From positions 372,001 to 436,000 of the forward strand of contig JAPXFQ010001786.1 of assembly GCA_028564705.1 (NCBI GenBank): a DNA stretch of 64,000 nucleotides, read 5' to 3'. The notes beneath the pieces were generated by a model. The model made no database searches. It was not told the DNA's origin and saw only the letters and a program-made list of their open reading frames with translations. The stretch is from Apricaphanius iberus. Taxonomy: Eukaryota > Chordata > Actinopteri > Cyprinodontiformes > Aphaniidae. The translations under genes and the position numbers were made by a program. This document shows, in pieces, positions 11,390 through 36,599 of the stretch (positions within the stretch are counted from its first letter, which is position 1; each line of letters opens with the position of its first letter).

Positions 11390-11591
11390 ATCTTAGCTTG
11401 ATTTTCTCGGAAACCCGCCGTCCCTATTAGTAAAATGAATACACGGAATGACGTCGTACCTCAGTACGTAGTCGACGTACCCCTGCTCAACTGACTGGGA
11501 AGCCCCTAGTGTGGAGCTGCCAACGCCCGGTGTTGAAACCCAAATAGAGAATACGGTACGGAAAGTTATAGCTATACACATTGTGTTTGAG
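11390..11591 (+). promoter_or_regulatory. cdc42: Candidate cdc42 promoter and noncoding first exon
   Basis: A local CpG-dense island between snrpe and cdc42. It holds a CRE-like TGACGTCG (11449-11456) and ends in GTTTGAG|GTATGT, a good splice-donor sequence at about 11591/11592. cdc42 coding exon 1 begins with a splice acceptor (CTCTGCAG, ending 17514), so a noncoding upstream exon must exist. This is the best candidate, but the link is inferred. Confidence 0.45.
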
Positions 11592-12889
11592 GTATGTTCT
11601 TAATATATTTCGTTAGCTTTTTGTTATCGCAACATTATGTAGGACGTGGTTTAGTTGTAACATGTTTTATAGCTGTTAATGTATTTTTTTTTTTTAAAGC
11701 ATCCGCTAGACTTTGCTGAGCCTGTTAGCCTGAAAGCTAACGGGAGAACGGCATTCAGTTAGCAAAGCAAGTAGGTGGTCGACCGCAATATACCGGAAAG
11801 TAAAGGATGTCTCTTGGCTGTTCAGTAGTTGTAACATGTGTTGTCTTTTGGAAAAATAATTGTATGCGTATCCTAGCCTAAAATAAAACAATATCTATAT
11901 GGTTAGTAGCTAGACATTCGGTTACGGGGGTAAAACAAACCTTAGTTCTAGCTTTATGTTTAAATAAGCTACGCCATTTTAACGTTCATCTTTAATATTT
12001 AAACTTAAATTTAACTAGAATGCCTATTTACACACGGAAAATTACTTGGTGACATAGTGATGAAAAAACGGCAGGAAATGGGCCATAGAGGCCGGGATGT
12101 GGTCGAAGTGCAACAGCTGAGGAGGCTGGTAGCAGCCAGCTATCGCAGCTTTTATCATACCATAGAATTTAAGGCCAGATGCCAAAATGCTGGTCATGTT
12201 GGTGAAATTACCTCGCTCGACCATGGGTTATTTTCGCAGGATGATAAAAGTGTAGTTCTAAATATGTTTGAAATCAGTGTGAAAATCGTGTTTTACTCCC
12301 TCAGGCCGTTTTTGATATGATTGAAAAAAATGAGACGATGTTGCTTTTGTCAACGTCAAAAACATACATTTTGTAGTTTTATAATGTCTAGTATTATTGA
12401 TTTTACGACAGTTTTCCTCTCTCAGTGTTATCCATTAGGGGGAAAAGTTGCTCTATCAGAATGAACCTTTCCGCTGTTTTGCAGGCCTGTCCTAAAAATG
12501 CTTGCTGGCCTACTAACACAAATGCGTGGATTAAGTCTGAAAGCGTTTACAACTGTAGCCACCCTCTGCCATGGCTTTGCATGCTCTAGATCGGAGTTTG
12601 GCATATTTAGCATGACTTTTTAGATTTTCCTTAATAATTTATTTCAAAGATGACATGAGCAGTTCTGTGAGACAGTTCAGACCTAACTAGATGATGGTTG
12701 TAGTTTATTTTTTTAGAGCTTTTTTTTTAGTTAATGCCAACAGCACATTGGAGCTGTGCATTTAGGTTCTTATAGAGCAGATCACTGAGAACACTTTTTT
12801 GTTGAGCAGACCCTTGTGATTTTAACTTAGTCATTACAATTTTGTCCAAATCCAACATATTTCACCCCTTATTATATAGTACTAAAAAC
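11592..12889. other. Presumed cdc42 5' UTR intron, first part
   Basis: A/T-rich sequence. Overlapping open frames on opposite strands at 12.04-12.32 kb show no recognisable domain. No gene or mobile element end identified. Confidence 0.4.
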
Positions 12890-13186
12890 TAGGGAAGCAA
12901 CAATACATCTAATGTTAAAGTTAACTTAAACTGTGGAAACTATGCAATAATTTCACAGAAAAATTATTATTTTAATTTGAAATTTAGGTTTTGTGGTTAA
13001 TTTTTATTAATATTTTATGTTTTATCTAATTCACCCTCATTTGTTGTAAGAAGCAGAAAATAAAAGAAATCCTGCCTTCCAGGATTTTTTTGTGTTTGTG
13101 GTAGAAGTATCGGCATTGGTGCTCTGTATCTGTAAGCATTCTGATCCAAGTATCAGTATTGTATCGGTTTAAAAAAAAAGTGGTAT
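12890..13186 (-). mobile_element. Short hAT-like MITE, copy 1
   Basis: Reverse-oriented relative of 16125-16472. Both contain GTGGTATCGTTGC-type ends, a TTTAAACCGATAC.ATACTGATACTTGGATCAGA block and a GATA-rich other end. Here the block at 13140-13186 is the reverse complement. Non-coding. Confidence 0.6.
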
Positions 13187-13589
13187 TCCTCTGCTTAATC
13201 TCATTGCAGCACCACTGAGGGGTTTTATCCTCCTAGATGAAGTGTCATTTAGGACATCACATTGTTCTAACACAAACTTTATATTTATTGTAGAACAAAA
13301 ACAGCATGCACTAATAATAAGGCCTTGGCCTGTTTGAATTATAACATTTGTCATATTTTGTTTGACTTTAAATGCTCTTAAACAGGCATAGACATTCTGA
13401 ATTTAAAATGATACTTTCAAAACATTGGTTATTGCTGTATTGTAAAAATATGAACAAAATAAAATTAACAAAAGTTTTACCCAAGAATCAGATTTGTGGG
13501 ATGGAAAATTACTACCAATTAGATATAATAGAACCCAGTAGTATTTTTTCTGTAATCTCTCTGTCAGCAGTTTTTTCTTGTATCCTGTG

Positions 13590-13820
13590 AAAACATTCAT
13601 CCATTATTTAGAACAGCTTATCTGTACGGAGTCGGGCTGGGCCTCTGACTGTCTGTTAGTCCTGGGGTATGCAAGGACTCCATGCATATACTCACCAATA
13701 ACTAAGGGCCCTTTGGAGCAACCAAATACACTAACAAGCATGTCTTTGGAGAATGCACAAACTCCGTTCACAGAAACCCCCCAGAAGGATCTGCTTGTTG
13801 CACAAAAACAGTGTTAACAG
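13590..13820 (-). repeat. Teleost SINE/LINE-tail repeat, fragment 1
   Basis: On the minus strand this contains the degraded pieces of a very common fish repeat: GCTGCATGGTGGGGTCGCTG, a GTTTGTGCATTCTCC segment, an ACTAAGG spacer and, at the far end, the CCATCCATTAT tail. Related fragments occur at 20740-20945, 61960-62110 and 63935-64000. Old and non-coding. Confidence 0.55.
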
Positions 13821-14095
13821 CGACCCCACCATGCAGCTTTTAGTTAAAAAGACCATGGCTAAGTGAATGGCAACCTATAAATCAGCTGCTTATGTTCTAG
13901 CCCTAAATCAAAGAGGAAAATACATATTCATTCATGCTAAGGAGTTATTGCGGTTGTGCGAACCAAAGCCGGATAGCTGACACCTATAGACTGTAAGTTT
14001 ATTTTTTCCAGTCCCAGGACTCTTTATGCAGGTTAGACCAGCACCAGTTAGACAAGACCAGCTGACCTTTTGATTATTTTACCATAAGGCTGGGC

Positions 14096-14770
14096 GATAT
14101 GTCCTCAAATCTATACTGCAATATAAACTAAAGCATGTGCTGTAAAGATATCTATTGAGATATATTCCTTTTTTCTTTATGGATGTCAAAATGACAGCTT
14201 CTCCCTTCCAGATATATTGCAGCAGAACAACTGCCAAAAGTTCAGGATGCCATTGAAAGAAAAATGTGTTGTGTGAGATGACATCTGTTATGAATTGGTG
14301 CCATTTAAACTGAATGCATTTTTAAAATATATTTTAAAAAATCGAAAATAATGAAACCCAAATTTCTCACAAAATAAAGTGAGATAAAGATATTTTAAAT
14401 AGAATAAGCTGTTGTACAAAAATGAAGTTCAAAATGGTCTTCTTTCCTGGTTACTGATGTATATTAATGTCACACAAAAAGAAGCCTTCATATATTTGAA
14501 TAATAAATGCTTCATTTAAAAAGTTCAACAGGTTTATTTTGTGTTAAATGAAAAACTGAAAAAAATGAAAATGAAAACCAAATTTGATACTTGCACAATC
14601 CAGTGTAAAGACAAGCCCTGAACATCAGTATTTACTTTCCTTGCATACCTGGTAAAACATATGTAGGCGCAGCTTGATGACATCATCAAAATGCAAAACC
14701 GCGGTATAGTCGAAATCTCTACCTTTGGCTAAGTTTATAGCATTTCTACCGTTTTATATTGCCCACTACT
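14096..14770. mobile_element. hAT-like non-autonomous element
   Basis: Left end AAGGCTGGGCGATATGTCC; right end runs into TTTTATATTGCCCACTACT, consistent with a degraded inverted GGGCNATAT end. The interior is A/T-rich with no transposase. Boundaries are approximate because no clean target duplication was found. Confidence 0.5.
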
Positions 14771-15368
14771 ATTTCATGAAAAGTTGCTCACGTATTCATA
14801 TTTGCTGGTGATTACGGAATGCATGCATTGTTTTGTGATTTTTAAAGTCGGATAATAAAAACAAACCTACTTTATTTACCCACCGAAAAGTATGAGATGC
14901 TCTGTTGACTTTTCTTTAAAACAGTGTGGAAAAATTTGTTCTTTTAACAGAACTGTATTATCATTCAGCTCTGCTGAGGCCTGATAAAGAGCCACTCATT
15001 TGGTTCAGGTGTGTTGGAGAAGGGAAGCATCTAAAAGCTGCAGGATGCTAGCTCTCAATGACTGGATTTAAAGTAGAACTGGCATGATTTTTTACCCACA
15101 CTCTAAGTACCTTAACACTATATCAAAAGATTGCTTGCCGTAATTCAGCCTTGTTGTAGAATTGCAGGTGTGAGGAGGTAGCCCTTCTGTTAGCATTAGC
15201 ACAGAACGACCGGGTTTCGGTGCGCTTCTGTGGTCAGTGAGTCTCTAACGATATTTTGAATGTTCAACTATAATATATAATCTTTTTTCCCCCAAATAAA
15301 AGCATACTAGCACCAATGCTACATAAACAAACTGGGGTATTAGCTGTGAAGCTAATTCTGAATGTTAG
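14771..15368. other. cdc42 upstream intron, unassigned
   Basis: Contains a short CpG cluster around 15190-15230 that could be an alternative promoter. No conserved exon is recognised. Confidence 0.35.
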
Positions 15369-15738
15369 CTATGAAGCTAATTGAAAAGCGAATAACTCAA
15401 ACAATGCCACAATGTCTACTAACAGCTGAAGGACATTATTGAGGAAATATTGTACAGGGATATTTGCTGGTTCACAGAGAGTTGGTATTAATCCTGGTAG
15501 AAATTTAAGACGATCTGTGAATCCACCACTGTATTGTCCCAAAGTTGGAAAAACAGTCGTCCAAGAAATGTTTGCCACAAACTACCACACGCTTCAGCAG
15601 TCGGTCGGGCACATTCCCTGCATACATAAAATCTATCCACAAGCTTTTCAGTGGCTCAGAAGTGGGGAGGACAAAAATATTTATGTTCTCTTTTGTACAC
15701 CCAGGTACAGTGCAGTTTGGATGCGGTCTGAACTCCAT
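15369..15738 (-). pseudogene. THAP zinc-finger relic (transposase or THAP-gene fragment)
   Basis: The minus-strand frame starting at 15738 encodes a clear C2CH THAP finger. Cys9 and Cys14 (C-x4-C), then Cys54 and His57 (C-x2-H) 39 residues later, plus the conserved Pro25, Trp34 and Phe58 (HF). The reading then shifts one frame near 15575. The second frame (15578-15369) continues with GQYSGGFTDRLKFLPG, the segment that follows THAP fingers in many multicopy fish THAP proteins. THAP domains bind DNA and occur in P-element and Kolobok transposases and host factors. With the frameshift, and no downstream catalytic region found, I call it a dead exon fragment of a mobile element. It lies in the presumed cdc42 5' intron. 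Confidence 0.72.
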
Positions 15739-15949
15739 GCTGTTGGTTTGTTGTTTGCCTATTACCGTAGCTCTCAGCGCCGTGGAGGGAGGAACTTGGA
15801 GGGTGTAGTTCGGTGGAATGGGGTAATTGGCTGGAACTCAACACGTAATATGCCGAAACGTGTCGTCATATGCCGAACTGCCAAACAGCCCGTTTCTGAG
15901 TGCTGATTTCACTATGAAGGCAGACATACCCTGGGACAAAGGAAAGACT

Positions 15950-16124
15950 AATCAGTAATTTTAACCCTTTAGGGGCTGTAGGCAGGCTGGGGGAACTGCC
16001 AGGTCCACTTTAAGCACTACTGTCTTACTTGTTTATTTTCTGTCACCTGCTTTCAAAATGCTGGCTGCTCATAGAATGAGGTCTGTTGGAGTTAAATATA
16101 ATACTTTGTCAATATCAAAAGCTG
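15950..16124. other. Spacer with possible piggyBac-type end
   Basis: TTAACCCTTTAGGGGC at about 15960 resembles the end of a TTAA-specific element, but no partner end was located. Nothing else recognised. Confidence 0.3.
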
Positions 16125-16472
16125 GGGATGCAACGATACCACTTTGTTTAAACCGATACGATACCGATACTTGGATCAGATTACTTGCCAACACTGAGTT
16201 CTAATCACGATATTTCTACCACACACACAAACACACAATCAGTGAATTGAAAGGTTTTATTTTCGTCTTTGTTAGAACAAATGAAGGTAAATTTGATATA
16301 AAATCTTTCTGAAAATTACCACAAAAGTGAAAATTCAAGTTAAAACTAAACTTTTTCTGTGAACATGTTTCAGATTCCACATTTTAAGTATCAGCTCATT
16401 GTATTGGTTAATTTTAACTGATAAAAATACATTAGATTGTATCGGGGCCGATACCAGTTTTGGTGCATCCCT
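16125..16472 (+). mobile_element. Short hAT-like MITE, copy 2
   Basis: Left end GGGATGCAACGATACC; right end, reverse-complemented, AGGGATGCACCAAAAC: terminal inverted repeats sharing about the first 11 bases. The interior has ACCGATACGATACCGATAC. Related in inverse orientation to 12890-13186. No ORF. Confidence 0.65.
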
Positions 16473-17220
16473 ATCTACAAGAGCATTAGCAGGTGATGAT
16501 TATTATTATCACTTATTAAATGTAGTTCTGCCAAAGTTCTTTAACTGTCTATTGTGTTTGGGAAGCCCTAATGTTTTTGGGTTAATATTCTGTCTGTTAG
16601 CCTTTCCCCCAGTGGATCCCTGCCCCCACACAACTCTGCAGTGTCGCTCTGCAGTAGCTTAATGCTGACAGGCTTTAATTTGGAGCGCATAAACTGACAT
16701 TTTGTGGCTTGCTACTGAATGATCCTTAAAGCAAGAGATTATTTTTGGTCTAGTGAGATACTGGAGCAGATGCTAGACTCTTAGTTAGGTTTCTGCATTG
16801 CTGAGTTTTCTCAGCAAAATCAGAAGAAAATTTGTTGAGGCTTTTCTGTTGGCTCTTCCTACATTTACTAAAGTTTCTCCATCTCTGCCCCAAGTCGCCT
16901 CAGAAACATCCCCTTCTTGTTCAAGGCTTAGAACTCACGAGTTTTCAGATTTAGGTCAGGGACCAGTTTTAATCTTCCATTAAAAAGGTTTCCATTATCT
17001 GACTGATAGTTAAAAAGTTAAGGCTGGTCTCAGTAATGTTTGCAACATCTTAGACCCATAAAGTAATCCAGTTTGGTTTCATGAGAAACTGAAAGAAATT
17101 AGTTTGAAGCATTTTCTACTTTGCATTTCCTGCAAATGTGGGCATTATACTGTTAAATGGATCATTCCGTTTCTTTAAAAGTCTGTCAGCACAATTTCTC
17201 ATGGTCATAAAAAATATTTC
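16473..17220. other. cdc42 upstream intron, unassigned
   Basis: No feature recognised. The short open frames at 16.4-17.0 kb lack any domain. Confidence 0.4.
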
Positions 17221-17350
17221 CTTAAATTTAATAGAATATCATAGAACAATCCTTTATTGTCACATAAGGGGAAAGTCTGTTGTAACAGCAGCAACGTGAA
17301 AAGCTATAAACAACAGAATTTAACAGTTAAGAATAATATGTATAGGATGG
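17220..17350. repeat. LINE/SINE terminal fragment
   Basis: TAGAATATCATAGAACAATC followed by CTTTATTGTCACAT resembles the AATAGAATAG...TTTATTGTCATT end common to many fish retroposons. Fragment only. Confidence 0.4.
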
Positions 17351-17521
17351 ACGGTTCAAAAAACCAGATTATCAGAAGATAATCTCCAAATGAAAATGCT
17401 GGTACACAATAATCAGACAGAGACCAAAATATGCTGTAGTTTTATAATTGTTTTATATTTAATTCTCAGTCAACCGTGAACAATCTAAAGTTTGATTCTG
17501 TTTGTTCTCTGCAGGTCTTGA

Positions 17522-30883
<13,362 letters not shown>

Positions 30884-32430
30884 GAGGTTCCTCCCCGTTT
30901 TCAAAGCACACACACACACACACACACATATGCATCTCACATACACTTGTACAACATCCCCCTACACCCATCTCTGACGTCCCCCTCCCACACCTGTTTC
31001 CCTTGCTCTGCTAAGGCTGATTGGCAGCAGCTGACCAGGTTTCCAATTATTCTCTGCATTAATCTGAAGATTCCCAAAATGAAGTTCTCCTGGCCAGCAG
31101 TCCACCGTGGCGTCCTGCAGGGCAGCTCCGCCTTCTCTAGCTGATCCAGACACCAGTCTTACACACACACACACACCTCATTGTGTCAGAGGGGAGGACT
31201 TGACTCATGTCAGCGACGTGTAAGGCCGCCATGGCCCCGCCCAGCTGCCTGATGGCTGGCTGCTCATGCTGCTGTTCCTGTCGCCTCCGTCGATGAGCGT
31301 TCTCATCGCCCAACCACCTCTGGTTGTTTTTTTGTCCTCACTACCACTAGATAGGTCTAGTGTTTTTCTGTTTTTATTTGCCAACCTCCCCCTGTCGTTC
31401 TTCAATAATCAGACGAGATCTCTAACCCCCTTTCTAAATGGACTCTAGCGCTCCTAACCACTGCGGACGGTTAACTGGGAGGGTTCAGGCAGTCGGAGCC
31501 ACACACAGGATGGATGTGAGTCGCCTCCTGTGGGCTCCACACTGCTGAGTTGCTGTCCATTTGGAATGTGGCTTTCCTTTAAGGAGCTGATTGTGACCAG
31601 TACTAATGGTTCTGCAGGTCTACTACAGGAACTGGCCTTCTAGAAGCAGAGAACCGTTTAAACAGTGTTAGCAGAACAAGTGGTGTGTTGTTCATGCGTT
31701 ACCAGGGACCAAGCAAGGGTAAGGCAGGATACTGTTGTAACACCGCCATCACCACACACTTTGAAGCGATACAGCAGAGACTTCCTGGTTGGGTTTAGAC
31801 TGCCGATCAGAGAAAGCCGACCTCCACCAGATTTCTGTACCAGGTCAGAGTTTGGTGCCTTGCTGTAGTGTTGGTGTATCTAGACCGGACTGTGAGGTGT
31901 GTGTTGTACCCGTTCACTGTGTGTGATGGTGAGTGTAGCTGAGCCTTGGTCTCTGTTCTAAATGATAGGTTTAACAGATGTAATTATAATGTAAGCTGGC
32001 ACACAATGTTGATGTAGGCTCCAGGTGTTTTTACCAAAATCTTTTGTTGTTCTGTTTTTTTCGTTATTTCTGTTTGTGCTGTTTTTTTATTATTATATAT
32101 AAAAATATATAAAAAAGGTTACTTTCACTCCTTTTACATTTAGGGGTCGGAACTCATCTGAACTCTCATCTGCCAGTTTTCCCAAGAAAACTAGTGATCA
32201 GCTTAGTTTGGCCAGAGAGACTTTGGTAAAGATCCTAAACCACTGACTGGTTTCTGCTTTTGGTTTGTTCCGTTTTACTTTGGTTTTTTTACTGGTGGAT
32301 TAGAGTTGGGTTGATCTCCAGCCCAAGTCAGTATAATTATTATAACCTGTTGTTGTTTTTGGTGCAAAACCAAATGCTTTGTCTAAAGTCTGTTCTTTGT
32401 ATATGCATTCTTTTCAGAAATATTAAACTT
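30884..32430 (+). other. cdc42: cdc42 3' UTR
   Basis: About 1.5 kb after the CVLL stop, with (CA)n at 30906-30928 and 31161-31178. A candidate ATTAAA polyA signal is at 32422-32427. T-rich sequence with TATATAAAAA at 32095-32115 may give an earlier end. Open frames here are short, with no recognised domain. Extent is inferred. Confidence 0.6.
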
Positions 32431-33505
32431 ATACCTTAATTGCCTTTACCATGTCTCCTTTGTCTTTCTTTTTTATGGAGAATCCAAGAAAGTTAATTTG
32501 TTTTTCAGAAATAGTTATACAAAGATTGTTCCTTATTTAACATCTAGTTATAGTAAAATCTTTGTGTGTTTATGTAGATTAGCAATATTTTCACTGATTT
32601 CTTACAGCTTTGAGGGTGCCATGCTGTTGTTATCCAGGAGGTGGCAGTGTGCACTTATTTTTGTTTTTGCACACAACGGAATATAAATTTATGAAGCCCT
32701 AAATGTTAGCAATTAAGCAGGTGAAGAACATAAAGGGTCAGAAAAGGTTTTATTATACATTTTGCAGGATTTCCTGTCTCTCAAAGACTGCAGGATAAAG
32801 AACTTTCAAGAAAAGGTGCACTTCTACACCCGGTGGAAGGCTTCTTTGCTCAATTTAGAGGTATACAAATTTTAACCTGAGTATTAATACTGCACATTAT
32901 TATTACTCTAGAAAAAATAAGAAGTGCTTATCTAAGAAATGACTCAAGCCAAAATGCTTTTTGTTTTTTGTAAAAGCTATTTGAGTACTAAGCAACTGAT
33001 GTAATTAGATGGGGAAAAAATAGTTTTATGTGCAAATTCTGGTATTTAGAAGACTTTGAAACTCATACAAGTAACATAATTACAGATAAACCTACGCAAA
33101 CAAATCAGTGAATGTAAAAATCACTGCTACTAGTATATTCCAGTCAGCCAAAACTCATTTTTGGTGAAACCAGAGACAAGCTCTCCTCACAGAAGTGACA
33201 AAAAATGCAGTTTGCCAGCCCTCCAGAGAGAAGCAAGTTCCTGTTGACTCCTACGTTATAAATGCTAACTTCACAGAAAAAAATTAACATGTCAACAGCC
33301 CGGTTCAAAATGTTTTATTTTTTAGCTTAAATAGGTAAAGTTTATTGTCATTGCAACTCTTAGGAGGTTTTTTTTTTTTTTTAAATAAGCTTCAAATTAA
33401 TTTCTGATGGCAAGGGCTGTGTTCTTTTGATTGAAGGGGTTTCAGATGAGCCATCAGCATTAGCTGCTGGCTCTTCCCTTCTCAATAATACCTGAGAAAT
33501 TGTAA
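32431..33505. other. Intergenic, no gene
   Basis: A/T-rich intergenic DNA downstream of cdc42. A retroposon-like AGTTTATTGTCATTGCAACTC lies at about 33338-33359, followed by a T run. Nothing coding. Confidence 0.45.
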
Positions 33506-33509
33506 TAAA

Positions 33510-34185
33510 GGGAAAAATCCCACTCTCTTGGTACTTCCGGGTTCTGAACTGGTTGAAGTTCCACTCTGGTTCCATATGAGGGCACTCTCATGACGAGTAC
33601 AGAATGAATGGAGGTCTATGGAGCAATCCCCCCTTTAAAATCCACTTTTCTCAGGATATAATATTTTTGTCTAGTAGGCTAATTTGAATATTTTTTTTTC
33701 AAAATGAGATGTAACGACATTGCATGTTACTGGATGTTAATTTTTATTAGAGTCACTAATTTTCTTTAAGAAGTATTTTAAAATTTCAATGGTTTCATAC
33801 TGATCTTACGACCAGAGATACTGCTTTACGGTAATCCTTATTTTTCCTTTTAAATTTCACAGTACATACATAAGCATAGGCATAACTTGGCTAGCAACCC
33901 CCTAAAAAAGTTGTTTTAAAAACAACATTAAAATGTCTAACATGGTACAAATACAAAGAAAATACATCTCAACAAAGGGTGCAGCCATCTTTGTTCTCTG
34001 AGCTGCCTACTTGGTCTGCTATCCAGATTCCAAATTGGAGCTCAAAATTTTCAACCTAATGGGAGCATGTCTCAGTGAAATGACGCGAGACAACTGCGAG
34101 ATTTCCGACTCGTAAAGCTTAACTGAAATGCAGCATCAGTCCATTGTTTTTTACAGTCTATGTTCTGATGCCATGATGTCGTCGA
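33510..34185. repeat. Probable DNA-transposon relic
   Basis: GAATGGAGGTCTATGGAGC (about 33604-33622) and CAGTCCATTGTTTTTTACAG (34137-34157) are motifs I associate with a widespread fish MITE. No clear terminal repeats were matched, and no ORF. Confidence 0.35.
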
Positions 34186-34705
34186 GCGGTATCAGTATTG
34201 TAATAAGTGAAATGCTAGCGTGTTATAGGCAACAACAACTCCACCTGTAAGAAAACGACATACGTTCTCGTTCATTCACTTTTCAACATATAACCCATGT
34301 TGAACTTTTAAAATCTACAATCAATGTGACCAGATTGGGTCTCCACTAGAACAGATTTGCTTTTAATTGGGTGCTAGAGTCCCAGACCCACCTGGGCCCC
34401 TTTTAGCCCATCTTTATTCACCTCCTGGATGCGCCCCTGCTCAGCAGCACTGAGCATTTAGGAATGGTCACTTATTAATCATTCTAAAATCTCACAGCTG
34501 TCTCTGTGTCAGGAGAGAGTGAGAAATTATTTTTGTGGTCAGTACGTCAAAATATCAACACAACTCCAAAGTGATTTAAGCAGGCTTTATTCTTAAATCA
34601 GGGCAGAGTATTATTTTTTTTTTTAATTGACACTGTTTTCAAGAGTCAACTTGTTCTGCTATGAAAGCTCTTACTATATATATAACATAGTATTGTAATA
34701 ACTCT
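34186..34705. other. Intergenic, no gene
   Basis: No recognised feature apart from short T-rich runs. Confidence 0.4.
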
Positions 34706-34775
34706 TCTTGTAAAGTGCCTTGAGATGACATCTGTTGTGAAACGGCGCTATATAAATAAACTGAATTGAATATAT
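34706..34775 (+). repeat. LINE/SINE 3' tail
   Basis: AAAGTGCCTTGAGATGACAT followed by CTGTTGTGAAACGGCGCTAT and ATAAATAAACTGAATTGAAT is the standard 3' tail of fish L2-type LINEs and their SINEs. Confidence 0.75.
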
Positions 34776-35511
34776 ATATATAAAATATCTGATTAGTTTT
34801 ACTATTTCAGTGTCTTGAAGTTATAGAACAAAAAACACGTTAATTTCAGGAATTAAAAGAAAATAAATCAGTAAAAGTTATATTTTATTGATGCTGATCA
34901 AAGTAAATAAAAAAAAAAAGGTAATGAAAATTTATTTTTCTTAATTAAAGTGTAGTGAAAACATACCGAAACATGACTTTACAACCCCAAATACATACCA
35001 AACCGGGCTTTATGAGTACTGTTACACCCACTTGGATGGAGAATAAAACATGTTACATTTGCGTTTTGCCAAGGAACATGCTATGGGCTACAGTTTCCTC
35101 ATTCTAGTTATGAAAAATCCTCACCTGTTGGCGAAGTTCGCCATTTTGAATTCAAAATAGGTCACCCAAATGAGTCGTGTATGAGAAAAACAATCAGCTG
35201 TAATTAATGACCCGCCGCTGCAGCGAGCCGCAAGTTTTCAGAACAGTCTTTAGGTGACTGACAGAAGCTGCAGTGTCAATTACTTTTTACATCCTCCCAC
35301 TTATTAAGGATTAAAAAATGTTTCAACCGACCTCTAGTTTGCTTTTATTTTGGTTGTGCGATGGTTACTCTGGCAACGGATCAAGTTTTCCCCCCGGCCA
35401 AGCCCACTTCCGGATTAGGCCCCACCCAGCCCGAGTACAGATACAGATAATTCATATGGATTAACAGATACAGATAATGCTGTACTAGGAGACAGTTAGG
35501 AGACAGTGTAA
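34776..35511. other. Intergenic, no gene
   Basis: A/T-rich then more CpG-containing sequence from 35200. No gene recognised. Confidence 0.4.
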
Positions 35512-36560
35512 AGGTGGTTTCACACCGCACTTGGCAGCGAGGCAGCAGGGCAGCTGGATTACATCCGAAGTCTATGGTACCTATGCAGCCGGTGGGCATC
35601 AAGCTGCAGCAAGCTGCATGAAGCTGGGAAAATTGAACTTTGGGGCAGCAAACGCGGGGCAGCAACGAATCAGCAACAGGATGCCGGCATTAAGAAGATG
35701 TAGGACAAGCTGAGCCGCGGGCTGGAGCCACTCGGGGAGAGGGGAGGATGGAGGATGAGCCGTGCGCTGAAGCTACTCAACGAGCAGGGTCTCCGCGTTG
35801 ATTAGAGGGGAGTCGGCTAGATGGAAGTGGAAGGATGGGGAGTTGGAGACTCAGGAAAAAATCTGACTTTATTTGGTGGAAGTTATCAGATTGCCAGGTA
35901 AGCAGTTACATAAGTTCTTCTAACTTTCTTGTTATGTTAGCTAACACTAGAACAAACCCGGTTAGGGCAACTACGGTTATTAAATATACACTACTAGTTT
36001 CCTGGTGGAAGAGAAATCCCCGCCGGCTTGCTGATGTACTGACGTGACGCCATGCAGCCGACGCAGGGTACAAATGTGCAAGCAGTGGGGTTTGAGTTTT
36101 CTAAGCAGCAACTTTCCTCCGTTTGAGCTGTTTGATGCCTGGCGGAAACGTTTGGTCTGAACGCCCCATAAAGCCACGTTCACACCGGTCAGCACGTCAA
36201 GGCAGCAGGGCAGGTAGATTACATGCACAGTCTATGGTACCTACGCATCAAGCTGCCACGCAGCAAGTCGGGCATCAGCGCGTCCATGCAGCATGTCCTG
36301 CTGTGTACAGTTGGGCAGAGGGAACTTTAAGGCAGCAAACGCGAAGTGTCAATCAATCAGCGTTCTCATTTTACAAACACAGAAAGAGATCAGACCTTAT
36401 TTGGAGGAAGATATCAGAGAATATTGGAGTGCCAAGTAAACAGTTAAAATTTGTGTCTTTTGTTAGCTAACGCTAGCCAAACCTGGTCAAGGCAAATACC
36501 ATACTAAATACGCACTACTAGTTTCCCAATGTGTATTTAGATGATATCTCGACATGATCC
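35512..36560. repeat. Duplicated repeat unit, probably a DNA-transposon relic
   Basis: Two partial direct copies about 660 bp apart. TTTCACACCG, GGCAGCAGGGCAG.T.GATTACAT, TCTATGGTACCTA.GCA, CATCAAGCTGC and GGCAGCAAACGCG occur at 35517-35665 and again at 36178-36345. Also shared are TTTATTTGG.GGAAG.TATCAGA (35869, 36396) and CTACTAGTTTCC (35991, 36517). TTCACACCG with CGCG-rich sequence is typical of fish PIF/Harbinger-type ends; that assignment is inferred. The ORF through it is a repeat by-product. Confidence 0.65.
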
Positions 36561-36599
36561 ACCATGTTGTAAACAACTAGCAAGAGAGAAATCGCTGCC

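Noticed and set aside
15439..15906. 155-codon plus-strand ORF
   Set aside because: It is antisense to the THAP-finger relic, shows no domain, and its length is by-product of the opposite coding strand.
36123..36470. 115-codon plus-strand ORF
   Set aside because: Lies in the duplicated repeat unit at 35.5-36.5 kb; composition reflects GGCAGC-type repeats, no domain.
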